NCBI GenBank assembly: GCA_022823865.1
Contig: JAJEHF010000068.1
Coordinates: 1-64,000 of the forward strand
Length of the DNA: 64,000 bases
Reading direction: 5' to 3'
Source of the DNA: Bryobacterales bacterium
GTDB taxonomy: Bacteria; Acidobacteriota; Terriglobia; Bryobacterales; UBA6623
The notes beneath the pieces are model-generated. The model worked only from the letters and a program-made list of their open reading frames with translations, had not been told where the DNA came from and did no database searches. A program made the translations under genes and the position numbers. Positions 27,159 through 35,597 of this stretch are shown here, piece by piece. The first letter of the stretch is position 1. Every line of letters begins with the position of its first letter.

Positions 27159-28565
27159 CTACTGCTGCTCTTGCGCTTGCTTGCGGTAGCGGTTGGATGT
27201 CGAGAGCGTGTAGTTTCGCACCGGGCCGTTGAAGGTGCGCTCGCCTACGATTGCCAGCGCGTCCGCCATCATCAGCTTGGCGGCGCTGTCCTCCGGGCGG
27301 AGGCGGATGGCGTGACGCAGCAGTTGCGCCGCGCCGAGGGGGTCGTCGGAATCCATCAACTCGCGAGCCTTGGCGACGAGCGCGTCCACTCCGCCGGCTA
27401 GGTCGGCGAGGCGCTCGGATTGCTTGCGCGGGCTCTCGCGGTGCAGGGACAGAGCGTCCCCGTCGAACCACCCGAGATCCTGGGCGTAGAGGTCTCGAAT
27501 CGTGCCCTCGACCGTGCCGTAGTAGTCCCCGAGGTAGTCCAGCTCGGCGAAGCGCTCGGGAAGCCGGGCGTATTCGACCAACTCGTCCGGGGTCATCTGC
27601 TTCGAAAGCCCGTCGAGGGTGCGGTCCAGCACCCACTGCATCGCGTCGCGATAGTTGGCGAGGACGGTCTTGGCGTCGTTGAGCATCGGTGTCGTGTGGC
27701 CGCCCACGACATGCAGCGGGTCTTGCTGGACCATCTTGTCGATGCTGGCGATCCAGTCGCGCAACGACCTGCGGGCCGTGCCGCGCAGTGGATAGACATT
27801 GGGCCAGGACTGGTAGAAGTTGTCTCCGGCGAAGACCACTCGCTGGTCCGGCAGCCAGACGTAGAGCTGGTCTTGGGTTTCGCCCGGAGCCGCCACCAAC
27901 TCAAGCCGGACGCCGGCGATTTCCAGCGACTTGCGCTGTTCCGAGAACTTGTGCGTGGGGCGCACCTGAGCTGGCCGCGGGCTGGCGGCGGGCGCGCCGG
28001 GCCGGCGCAGCCCGTCCTGCATCATGTTGCCCTGCGGTCGGCGGTCCGGCGGGATTGCAATGCCGATGCCCATCCGCTGCTCCAGCGGCAGATCGAAGCC
28101 TTGGCTGTTCGAGGCCCGCAGGCCGGGGCCGAGGCCCTTGCTGCGCACGAGGGCCTGCTCGGAGCCGTAGTTGTCCCGCGCCCAGACTTCGATCCCCTTG
28201 CCGGGCTCGAAGAAGGCCGGCGCTCCGTTCGTGTGGTCCCCGTGGCCGTGGGTGTAAACGATGGCGCGCACCGGAAGCGAGCTGATCTCTTCGAACGCCG
28301 CCCGCACTTCTCGGGCAGCCGAGGGCATTTGCCCTGGATCGACGATGATCACGCCATCGTCGCCGACGATCATCGAATTCGCGGAGACCTGGTAGCCGAT
28401 CGCGGTGTAGACATTCTCGGCGACCTGGATCACTGCCGGCTCGAACATCTTGTTGCGCTCTTGCAGGCGCTTGGTCGCCTCGCTGGGCTGCGCCCAGAGC
28501 GCCAGCGCGGTCGCCACTAGGCACGCTGAGAGCCGGGTGAGGTGATGTATGGAACGGAACGCCAT
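27159..28565 (-). CDS. exported metallo-beta-lactamase-fold hydrolase, alkylsulfatase-like (468 aa)
   Basis: A signal peptide (residues 1-26) is followed by an MBL fold with THGHGDH at 105-111, a later metal ligand region (VFAGDNFYQSWPN) and VGGHTTPML. The stretch after about 300 (YRDAMQWVLDRTLDGLSKQM, LGDYYGTVEGTIRDLYAQDLG) is the alkyl sulfatase dimerisation region of SdsA1/BDS1-type enzymes. Canonical members are about 650 residues with a C-terminal SCP2-like domain; this one ends soon after the dimerisation helices, so the SCP2 domain is missing. The substrate is uncertain, perhaps alkyl sulfates. It is the last gene of the leftward moeA run. Confidence 0.72.
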   Translation of the reverse strand: MAFRSIHHLTRLSACLVATALALWAQPSEATKRLQERNKMFEPAVIQVAENVYTAIGYQVSANSMIVGDDGVIIVDPGQMPSAAREVRAAFEEISSLPVRAIVYTHGHGDHTNGAPAFFEPGKGIEVWARDNYGSEQALVRSKGLGPGLRASNSQGFDLPLEQRMGIGIAIPPDRRPQGNMMQDGLRRPGAPAASPRPAQVRPTHKFSEQRKSLEIAGVRLELVAAPGETQDQLYVWLPDQRVVFAGDNFYQSWPNVYPLRGTARRSLRDWIASIDKMVQQDPLHVVGGHTTPMLNDAKTVLANYRDAMQWVLDRTLDGLSKQMTPDELVEYARLPERFAELDYLGDYYGTVEGTIRDLYAQDLGWFDGDALSLHRESPRKQSERLADLAGGVDALVAKARELMDSDDPLGAAQLLRHAIRLRPEDSAAKLMMADALAIVGERTFNGPVRNYTLSTSNRYRKQAQEQQ

Positions 28566-28628
28566 ACTTGCAAAGGCGTCTGGGAGGCGGGCGGGGTTGC
28601 AGGGGTGCCGCTGGCGCCCGGAGCCGGG

Positions 28629-28835
28629 CTAGCGCTTCCGCTGCTTCTGCTGACCGACGCGAACTTTGCTGAGGGAGGCTCTCTGTTCCTCCCACGCCTT
28701 CCAGTCGAAGCGCTTGGCGGCGTCTTCGAGATAGGCCTTGACATCAGCGCCCTTGGGCAGCACCGCGACGACGGTCGCCCGCTCCCCGGAATCAGGCTTG
28801 TAGATCGAGTATTTTCTCGCGTTCGGAATGCCCAT
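28629..28835 (-). CDS. small conserved-looking protein of unknown function (68 aa)
   Basis: A 68-residue, highly basic and charged protein without signal or membrane segment (MGIPNARKYSIYKPDSG..., ending QQKQRKR). It lies in the leftward gene run between the VWA gene (64 nt upstream) and the MBL gene (63 nt downstream) and uses the same codon style as its neighbours. I do not recognise the family. The C-terminal part, with several Lys/Arg and Gln, could bind nucleic acid; that is only a guess. Confidence 0.5.
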   Translation of the reverse strand: MGIPNARKYSIYKPDSGERATVVAVLPKGADVKAYLEDAAKRFDWKAWEEQRASLSKVRVGQQKQRKR

Positions 28836-28898
28836 GATTGCCCTGCCCTGATGATAGCAATGTCGGTCCGGCCCGGACCCTCGGCAGTTTCGCTGCCG

Positions 28899-30083
28899 TC
28901 ACTCCTCAGCGTCGTCGCTGCTCTCGACGGGCTCTCCGTCGGGCATTGCCGTGGGTCCGTGAAAATAGCCCACGCGGTGCCGCAGACGCAGCTTCTCGTA
29001 GGGAACGGTGACCTCGATGCGGTGATAGATGCCGCGCTCGTTGAGGTTGTTGGGCCGGTAGCTCAGCCGGTACTGGCTGCGGATGTCCTCGCCGATCTTG
29101 ATGATGGATTCTTGGACGCCGCTGGTGGTGCGCGGGCTGTAGGCGCGGCCGCCGGTCCCCTTTGACAGCACCTCCAGCGGATTGTCGAAAATCAGGTTCT
29201 TCACGCCCCGGACCAGATCGATGATGATCGGGATCATGTTCGGGGTGACCGAGTAAGTGGCCTGTTGCTGCGCGGTCGGCGTGTTCGGCGTGCCGGGCAT
29301 GGTGGGCCGCACGACTATTCCGGCGGGTATAGTCGGCGCCCGGACTTCGGGCTTGCGGCGCAGCCGCGCCGACAGCGTCGACAAGCGCACGGGGTATATC
29401 GCGATGTTGTACAGCTGCGCGGTGCGGAGGCTTTCGCCCAAGCCGATCCGGCTGCCGTTGTTCTGGGACTCCGAGATCACCACGATGATCTTGTGATGGC
29501 TTTCCGGGCGCTTGAGGAGCATGCGGATTGCGCTGTACATGGCGTCAGCGAGGGCAACTGCAGACGTACCGATGCGCATCCCCTTCAGTCCTGCGTCGAG
29601 CTTCTTGGTGTCGTTGGTGAAGTCCACCAGCAGCTTGATGCGACTGTCGAACGTCATCAGCGCCGCTTCGCCGTGTTCGCCGAGCACGAGTTCGGTGAAC
29701 AGATAGGCGGTCTTGCGGATATCGCCCAGGATGCCCTCGACACGGTCGCTCGTCTGCACGCAGATCACCATCGAGATCGGCAGGAAGCTCACGTCGAAGC
29801 CCACCACTTCTTGCTCGACGTCGTTGTCGAAGACGTTGAAGTCCTCCTTGATCATGTCGTGGATGTACTCGCCCTTCGGGCTGCGGACGGTGACGGGAAC
29901 GGTCACCTCGTCGATTTCCTCCAGGAAGATGGCGGGCTGGTCCGACTCGAACAGGGTCTCGGGATCGAACAGGTCTGCGCCGTCTTGGGCGGCGAGCGCG
30001 CCGGCGGCTAGCGCGGCGGCCGTGGCGAGAATGCATGGTCTGGACAGGGCGCGGTGCATGGTTCGCTGCGACAGAGTCTCCAT
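28899..30083 (-). CDS. VWFA-related acidobacterial-type exported protein (394 aa)
   Basis: Signal peptide (about residues 8-32, ending ALAAQ), then the N-terminal strand PVTVRSPKGEYIHDMIKEDF and VFDNDVEQEVVGFDV, typical of the acidobacterial VWFA-related family (TIGR03436). The von Willebrand A-like fold runs from about 95, with ISMVICVQTSD in place of a standard DxSxS MIDAS, MTFDSRIKLLVDFT and KIIVVISESQNNGS. The C-terminus has the domain-specific QYRLSYRPNN and a beta-rich end. It is probably periplasmic; the ligand is unknown. The ATG at 30083 is used, 16 nt downstream of moaC on the same strand. This gene is one of the main taxonomic clues. Confidence 0.82.
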   Translation of the reverse strand: METLSQRTMHRALSRPCILATAAALAAGALAAQDGADLFDPETLFESDQPAIFLEEIDEVTVPVTVRSPKGEYIHDMIKEDFNVFDNDVEQEVVGFDVSFLPISMVICVQTSDRVEGILGDIRKTAYLFTELVLGEHGEAALMTFDSRIKLLVDFTNDTKKLDAGLKGMRIGTSAVALADAMYSAIRMLLKRPESHHKIIVVISESQNNGSRIGLGESLRTAQLYNIAIYPVRLSTLSARLRRKPEVRAPTIPAGIVVRPTMPGTPNTPTAQQQATYSVTPNMIPIIIDLVRGVKNLIFDNPLEVLSKGTGGRAYSPRTTSGVQESIIKIGEDIRSQYRLSYRPNNLNERGIYHRIEVTVPYEKLRLRHRVGYFHGPTAMPDGEPVESSDDAEE

Positions 30084-30099
30084 TGTTAAGCTTCGCCCA

Positions 30100-30594
30100 T
30101 CAAAGGTCAGCGCTGTCGGGCCCCGAGGTGCTGTCGCGGCGGTAGGTGCCGCTCTTGCCGCCGGTTTTCTCGAGCAATCGGATTTCGCGAATCTCGATGC
30201 CTTTGTCGAGCGCCTTGCACATGTCATAGACGGTCAAGGCGGCCACCGTCGCCGCCGACATCGCTTCCATCTCGACTCCGGTGCGAGCGAAGGTTGCCGC
30301 GGTGGCGGTGATCGCGACGCCGCCCTCCTGGACCTCGACCGCGACATCGGCATGTGTCAATGGCAGGGGGTGGCACAGCGGGATCAGGTCGGCGGTCTTC
30401 TTTGCCGCTTGGATCCCGGCAATGCGGGCGATCTCCAAGGGATCGCCCTTGGGGTTTCGGGGCAGCTGCTCCAGCACCTCCGGCGCCAGGCGGACGAACG
30501 CGCGAGCCTTGGCGGAGCGCTGCGTCGCCGACTTGGAGCCCACGTCGACCATCGAGGCGGAACCCGCGTCATCGAAGTGAGACAGTCTGCTCAT
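30100..30594 (-). CDS. moaC: cyclic pyranopterin monophosphate synthase MoaC (164 aa)
   Basis: Catalyses the second half of the GTP to cyclic pyranopterin monophosphate conversion in molybdopterin synthesis. The core KKTADLIPLCHPLPLT is unmistakable, as are GVEMEAMSAATVAALTVYDM and the start MVDVGSK (VDV motif). The ATG at 30594 overlaps the moeA stop by 4 nt. moaA, moaD, moaE and mogA are not seen in this window, and the molybdoenzyme served is unknown. Confidence 0.95.
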   Translation of the reverse strand: MSRLSHFDDAGSASMVDVGSKSATQRSAKARAFVRLAPEVLEQLPRNPKGDPLEIARIAGIQAAKKTADLIPLCHPLPLTHADVAVEVQEGGVAITATAATFARTGVEMEAMSAATVAALTVYDMCKALDKGIEIREIRLLEKTGGKSGTYRRDSTSGPDSADL

Positions 30595-31799
30595 AGGGGC
30601 ATCACGCTGATCAGATCGCCTGCCGCCCATTCCGCGCGATGGTCCGAGGCGACCATCAGGCAGTCCGCCCGGGCGAATGCTGTGACGTCGCCGGATCCTT
30701 GGCCGCGGTCGGCGCGCACGCGAGTGTCTCCGAACTCCCCCTCGAGTCGCGCTCCCAGGAAGCGGGTCAGGACAGGCTTGTGCCGGAAGGCCTCCGCTAG
30801 CGGCACTTGCTGAAACCGCAGGGGCGAGCTCGGGGCTCCGCTGGCCAGATCGACCGCAATGGAAGCGAACACCTCGAAGGTGACCATGGTCGAGAGCGGG
30901 TTTCCGGGCAGGCCGAACACGAGGGTGTCCCTGCAGCGCCCAAACACGAGAGGCTTACCCGGCTGGATCCTAACCGAGGTAAAGAACAGTTCTGTGCCGA
31001 GGTCGGCCAGGACTTCCTCCACCAAGTCGTGCTTGCCCATCGACACGCCGCCTGACAGCAACAGGACGTCGCTGGCCAAGCCCTCCTCGATGCGGTGGCG
31101 GGTGTCCTCGAGAGTGTCGTTCGCGATGGGCAGGATGCGCGGCAGGCCTCCCCTGCGACGCACTTGGGCAGCCAGCGAATGGGCATTGGAGTTGCGGATC
31201 TGGTAGCTCTGCGGGCGAGAGCCGATCGGCAGCACTTCATCGCCCGTCGACAGGATTGCCACGTTTGGCTGGCGGTACACCGGCACGTCCGTGCAACCGA
31301 CCGTCCCGAGCTGCGCCACGCCGGGGTACCCGATCTTGGTGCCTGCCCGAAGCACGCACTGGCCTCGCTTGGTCTCCGAGCCGGATGGGATCAGATTGCG
31401 CCCCGCCGGGACCGAGTCGGCGAGTGTCACCGACGATCCATCCCGCTGTGAGTACTCGACCATGACCACTGCGTCGGCGTTCTCCGGCCCGGGGGCTCCG
31501 GTCATGATCTCGACGGTCTGGCCCGGCTCCAGCGCGAAGTGCGAGGGCTCGCCGGCACGGGTCTCGCCGATCAGTTCAAGCGTTGTCGGCACCCTGGAGA
31601 CATCGGACGCGATGACCGCGTACCCGTCCCTTGCCGAGCGGTTGAACGGCGGATAATCGCGGTCAGCGCAGATATCGCGGGCCAATATCCTGCCCGTTGC
31701 GGCATCCAGCGGCACGGCCTCGGCCGTGAGTTGGCCAACGGTTTCCCGCGTGCGCTCGGAGACGATCGCACGGGCTTCCTCGAAGCGAAGCGGGTCCAT
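30591..31799 (-). CDS. moeA: molybdopterin molybdenumtransferase MoeA (402 aa)
   Basis: Inserts molybdate into adenylated molybdopterin. Visible motifs are YPPFNRSARDGYAV near residues 60-73, VEIMTGAPGPENADAVV, the MPT-binding fold with STGDEVLPIG, LLSGGVSMGKHDLV and VFGLPGNPLSTMVTFEVF. The length is standard. The ATG at 31799 (MDPLRFEEA) is preferred over two upstream in-frame ATG codons. It is the first gene of the leftward run moeA-moaC-VWA-small protein-MBL. The start region faces the TIGR04255 gene across about 260 nt, in which no clear operator or riboswitch (for example Moco) was recognised. Confidence 0.93.
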   Translation of the reverse strand: MDPLRFEEARAIVSERTRETVGQLTAEAVPLDAATGRILARDICADRDYPPFNRSARDGYAVIASDVSRVPTTLELIGETRAGEPSHFALEPGQTVEIMTGAPGPENADAVVMVEYSQRDGSSVTLADSVPAGRNLIPSGSETKRGQCVLRAGTKIGYPGVAQLGTVGCTDVPVYRQPNVAILSTGDEVLPIGSRPQSYQIRNSNAHSLAAQVRRRGGLPRILPIANDTLEDTRHRIEEGLASDVLLLSGGVSMGKHDLVEEVLADLGTELFFTSVRIQPGKPLVFGRCRDTLVFGLPGNPLSTMVTFEVFASIAVDLASGAPSSPLRFQQVPLAEAFRHKPVLTRFLGARLEGEFGDTRVRADRGQGSGDVTAFARADCLMVASDHRAEWAAGDLISVMPL

Positions 31800-32061
31800 T
31801 GAGAAGCGGTACGTCACTCCCATGGATGCGACGCACATTGAGAGTTTCGCACAAATCCCCTTGCAGGGTTTCGCGCCCAGCGTCTCAACCCGCGGGTCTC
31901 CAGGCGCACCGCGGGCTGAGTCGAGGGTCCGGGCAACCGCAGGCATTAGCGAGACTGCCGGAGCCCTTGGGAGGGGTCTGGCGACATCGCTTACACTTGA
32001 TGTGTTTCTGAACCGGAAGCAGTCGCAACGTGCTGAAACGAACCTAGCCGAAGACGATCCG

Positions 32062-32922
32062 ATGACGACTCGCCTGTTCAGGCCGGAGGGCCTGCCAGAC
32101 TTTCGAGATCCACCCTTGGTGGAAACAGTCCTGTCGCTTCAGTTCCAACCGTTAAGAGAGTTCAGCCCGGCCCATGTCGGCCTGCTGTGGCATAAGTACC
32201 GCCACACGTTCCCACTGGTCGAAGAGCGCACGCCGCTAGACGCTGTGCGGGAGAGCTTCGAAGTGCCGTCGCCGCGGCACGAGGAGGCGATGATCGACGC
32301 AAAGCCGCCGTTGCCGCGGGTATGCTTCTTGAACGAATCGAAGACGGAACTCATCCAGATTCAGGCGGGGAGACTCATTCACAATTGGCGCAAGACAGGG
32401 AAGATCTCGACACCCTATCCCCGCTATGAGCGCATCCGCACGAACTTTCGGCATGAGGTCTGGGAGTTCCAAGAGTTTCTGACCGACGAGAAGCTTGGCA
32501 AGCTTGCGATCGACCAATGCGAAATCACCTACATCAACCACATCGAGACCTGTGAGGCATGGCAGGGACACGGACAAATCGAAGGGGTCCTTCGAACCTG
32601 GACCCCGCAACCACGCTCTTTCTTGCCCGAATCAGAAGATGCGAGCATCCAGCAGAGATTCGTGATTCGGAATGAATCCAATAGCCCGTTGGGAAGGCTC
32701 CACGTTTCGCTGACGCCAGCGTGGAAGGAGGAAGATCGATCGCCGATCCTCGTCCTGACCCTAACCGCTCGCGGGTCCCCCATCGACAAGGGGATCAATG
32801 GGGCCTTCGACTTCTTCGACTTGGGGAGAGAGTGGATCGTGAAGGGGTTCTTGGATCTGACGACAACGGAAATGCATCGAGCCTGGGGAAGCACGGATGT
32901 CGGAAGTCTTGCTGTCGATTGA
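32062..32922 (+). CDS. TIGR04255 family protein (286 aa)
   Basis: The start (FRDPPLVETVLSLQFQPL), the middle FLNESKTELIQIQAGRLIHNW followed by YPRYERI, and the late AWKEEDRSPILVLTLTARG fit the sporadically distributed family TIGR04255, whose function is not known to me with certainty. There is no signal peptide and no catalytic motif that I can name. It is a lone gene between moeA (divergent) and a DUF3500 gene (convergent), with codon use somewhat richer in A+T than its neighbours, consistent with lateral gain. The ATG at 32062 is the family-like start; the frame is open further upstream. Confidence 0.65.
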   Translation: MTTRLFRPEGLPDFRDPPLVETVLSLQFQPLREFSPAHVGLLWHKYRHTFPLVEERTPLDAVRESFEVPSPRHEEAMIDAKPPLPRVCFLNESKTELIQIQAGRLIHNWRKTGKISTPYPRYERIRTNFRHEVWEFQEFLTDEKLGKLAIDQCEITYINHIETCEAWQGHGQIEGVLRTWTPQPRSFLPESEDASIQQRFVIRNESNSPLGRLHVSLTPAWKEEDRSPILVLTLTARGSPIDKGINGAFDFFDLGREWIVKGFLDLTTTEMHRAWGSTDVGSLAVD

Positions 32923-33079
32923 CCGCTAGTTCGGTCCTCCCGAATCGGCGATTCTCTCAACAAGATCGTCGGCGTCGCGCCCTGCCGCGACCCCTGATCG
33001 TCGTTCGGTCGGGAGTGTCGAACTCTCGCGTACTGGACACCCGCCGAACTTGATCCCGTAGTCGCCGCGGGTTGTTGGC

Positions 33080-34213
33080 TCAGTCCGCAGCCACTGTCGC
33101 AGCGGCGTGGCCATCGCCCCGGTAGTGCGCGGCTAGCACGTCGTATCCAAAGTCCCCTTCGAATTCGCGCCAGACCGCGTGGCTGTGATTGCTCTGGTTC
33201 TGGGTGTTGGCGAATTCAATCAGGAAGGTTGGCGACTGGATGCGGTAGTAGTTGCCGGCCAGGTGCCGGTTCTCGGTGGTCTTGCTGCCGATCTCGATCG
33301 GCTCGGCGGCCGGTCGGTCGATGTCCCCCGCCCAGCCGAAAAGGAGATCACCCTTGGGCGTCTGCGCGGCTGCCTTCATGCGCCGCGCAGCGACCTCCGG
33401 CGGCATCGTGGCGGCGTACTCCCCGATCAGTGCGAGCAGGTCTTGATACTGGCCGTCGGTTAGTTCCGACGCGGCAACGCCCTGCGGCTCGCCGTCCAGC
33501 TTGGCACGCTTGTCGGCCATCGTCACGATGTCGTACGGAGCCTGCTTGTCGAAGATCGCGCGCTTGCGTTGAGCGGCATCCAGAGATACGAGCAGCGCCC
33601 GTGCCATGTCCTCTTCGCGCTCGAGGGCTCGCATGCCCTTGTGCAGCCCCTGCGGAACCTCGTGAGGATTGGCACCCAGGAAGGTGGGGCTGGACGCCAC
33701 CAGCTTGCCGTCGCGGATGAAGTAGTGAAGCGAGACGTGGTGGCCTTCCACTCGCCAGCCCCAGTCGCCCGTCATGCCCGGCTCGCCGAAGAACGTGAAA
33801 TGGAAGCGCTCGGTGTCACGGTAGCCGGTTCGGTCGTCCTCGATCACGCGGACGATCTCCTCCAGCGCCATCACATTCATGGTCTTGACGAATCCCGCGC
33901 GGCCCAGCCCCGTGCTCAGCAGGCCGTAGGCGAGATGGCGCTGCTTCGGGTCCATGTCCTTGAACGTGATCCCGTTGCGCACGTAGCCGTACTCGTCCGC
34001 GAAGCCGGTTTCGGGGAAGTAGTGCCAGTTGGTGCGCTCCTCGGCGTCCATGGCAAACAGCGTCCCCATGCGCTGCATGCGGTCGAGGGACTCAAGGAAG
34101 CGATTGGCCGCGTCGGCCATCAGCGCCTCGGTCTTCGCCGACTCGTAGCCGGTCAAGGCACACAGCGCGAACAGCGCCACGAACACGGCGCGCACGACAC
34201 CTTGTCGGATCAT
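33080..34213 (-). CDS. DUF3500 domain protein, exported (377 aa)
   Basis: An N-terminal hydrophobic segment (FVALFALCALTGY) acts as a signal or anchor. The rest resembles DUF3500 proteins: RTNWHYFPE, HLAYGLLSTGLG, RFHFTFFGEP, WGWRVEGHHVSLHY, PTFLGANPHEV, and late HSHAVWREFEGDFGYDVL. These often occur in Acidobacteriota and planctomycetes and are listed as uncharacterised. The conserved His and Trp residues suggest a periplasmic binding or metal role, but no reaction can be named. Confidence 0.75.
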   Translation of the reverse strand: MIRQGVVRAVFVALFALCALTGYESAKTEALMADAANRFLESLDRMQRMGTLFAMDAEERTNWHYFPETGFADEYGYVRNGITFKDMDPKQRHLAYGLLSTGLGRAGFVKTMNVMALEEIVRVIEDDRTGYRDTERFHFTFFGEPGMTGDWGWRVEGHHVSLHYFIRDGKLVASSPTFLGANPHEVPQGLHKGMRALEREEDMARALLVSLDAAQRKRAIFDKQAPYDIVTMADKRAKLDGEPQGVAASELTDGQYQDLLALIGEYAATMPPEVAARRMKAAAQTPKGDLLFGWAGDIDRPAAEPIEIGSKTTENRHLAGNYYRIQSPTFLIEFANTQNQSNHSHAVWREFEGDFGYDVLAAHYRGDGHAAATVAAD

Positions 34214-34279
34214 TGCTTTTCTCCAGGGCCCGGTCTGGCCACGCCTGGGATTATACGACGCGCCCGGCGCGGAGGCGAG

Positions 34280-35407
34280 CTACGCGTTCATCATCTGGTC
34301 CCACGTGACCTCGGCCCGGTGCGCGATCGCCATCTCCCCCAAAAGGGCTGTCAGCGTGCTCTCCGCGCCCCTCACGCCGGTGTTCGCGGGCTTGTCTTCG
34401 AGGATGCGCCCGAAGAACTCCTCCAAGGCGTCGATGGTGATGTCGTGCGGGGACTTCTCCTCGACCACGTCGTTGCGCCCCCTGTGAAACCGCCAGTAGC
34501 CGCGGGCGGTTTCTACCACGCCATCCTGGCAGAAGTAGCGCTCGTAGACCTCCCGGTAGAACGGGGGGCACATGTACGCGCCGGCCAGGTTGGCTTGGAC
34601 GCTGCCGGGATAGTCGAACGTGACGTTGAGGTGGTCGAGCAGGTCGCCATACTTCATCACGGCGCGTCCGCCCGTGCCGATGGCCTTGACGGGGTGTGCG
34701 CCGACGAACCAGTTCATCGCGTCGATGTTGTGGCAGAACGTCTCGGTGATGATCTCGCCGAAGGTGTCGCGCCAGCGCTTCCACTGGGCCAGCCTGTCCG
34801 CCGGGTCGGTCGGCTTGGGGCGGACCGGCTCCTTCCCGGTCATGCCGCTCTTGAGGAAATGCGAGTGGACTAGGTTGATCTTGCCGATCTCGCCGGAATC
34901 GATCAGCTTCTTCGCCGCGTGGTACACGTCGCCGTGGCGCTGTTGGAAGCCGAACGTGATGTTGAGGCGGCGCGGGGCCGCGTCGGCCAAGCGCATCACC
35001 CGCTTGGCCCCTTCGACGTCCTCCGCGGCGGGCTTCTCGATGTAGATGTGCTTGCCCGCTTGGATCGCGGCCTCGAAGTGGTCCGGATGCATGTACACCG
35101 GGGTGGCGATGATGACGGCGTCGACATCGCTGGCGAGCACCTCGTTGAGATCCTTGTGCAGGCGCACGCCGTCTAGGGAGACCCGTTCCTTCGCCCGCTC
35201 GATGGAGGCGTCGGAGATCTCGGCGACCGAGACCAGCCGGGCCTGTGGCAGGCCCGCGATGTGGCGGGCATGGCTGCTGCCCCTGCCTCCGAGGCCGATG
35301 ATCCCGACCGAGACCGCGGAGTTCGCCGCGCTGGTGGAGGCCGCAGACAGTGGCACGACCGCGGCAGTGCGGATCAGGCCGCGCCGCGTGAGCGAGTTTT
35401 CTGGCAT
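34280..35407 (-). CDS. Gfo/Idh/MocA-family oxidoreductase with Tat signal (375 aa)
   Basis: A twin-arginine leader (LTRRGLIRTAAVVPLSAAS) is followed by the NAD(P)-binding GIIGLGGRGSSHARH, IATPVYMHPDHFEAAIQAGK and EKPAAEDVEGA, the standard order of the Gfo/Idh/MocA fold. The C-terminal half has the sugar-oxidoreductase barrel (FCHNIDAMNWFVGAHPVKA). It is thus exported folded with its cofactor, as in many acidobacterial and planctomycete homologues. The substrate (a sugar, inositol or related) is not known. It is divergent from citrate synthase with about 190 nt between starts. A second family member is present only as a fragment at 51.1 kb. Confidence 0.87.
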   Translation of the reverse strand: MPENSLTRRGLIRTAAVVPLSAASTSAANSAVSVGIIGLGGRGSSHARHIAGLPQARLVSVAEISDASIERAKERVSLDGVRLHKDLNEVLASDVDAVIIATPVYMHPDHFEAAIQAGKHIYIEKPAAEDVEGAKRVMRLADAAPRRLNITFGFQQRHGDVYHAAKKLIDSGEIGKINLVHSHFLKSGMTGKEPVRPKPTDPADRLAQWKRWRDTFGEIITETFCHNIDAMNWFVGAHPVKAIGTGGRAVMKYGDLLDHLNVTFDYPGSVQANLAGAYMCPPFYREVYERYFCQDGVVETARGYWRFHRGRNDVVEEKSPHDITIDALEEFFGRILEDKPANTGVRGAESTLTALLGEMAIAHRAEVTWDQMMNA

Positions 35408-35597
35408 GAGTCGGTAGCACCCAGTGTATAGTCCCGCTCCGTGTCGCGCGTCGCGCTGGCATGACCTCCGCAGAGCGTTGCAAGGGCGGGTGGTGATGCC
35501 CCGCGGCGCGATGCCCCGGCGGGGCCTGCGGGCTGCCGGTTCGGGTTTGTTATTCTGGGAACCGTTGCGTCCCCACGGGACGGCTTGGGAGAGGGCT

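Noticed and set aside
33080-34873. Long plus-strand open frames over the DUF3500 and Gfo/Idh genes
   Set aside because: They are high-GC antisense shadows with no motif; the minus-strand genes have leaders and family blocks.
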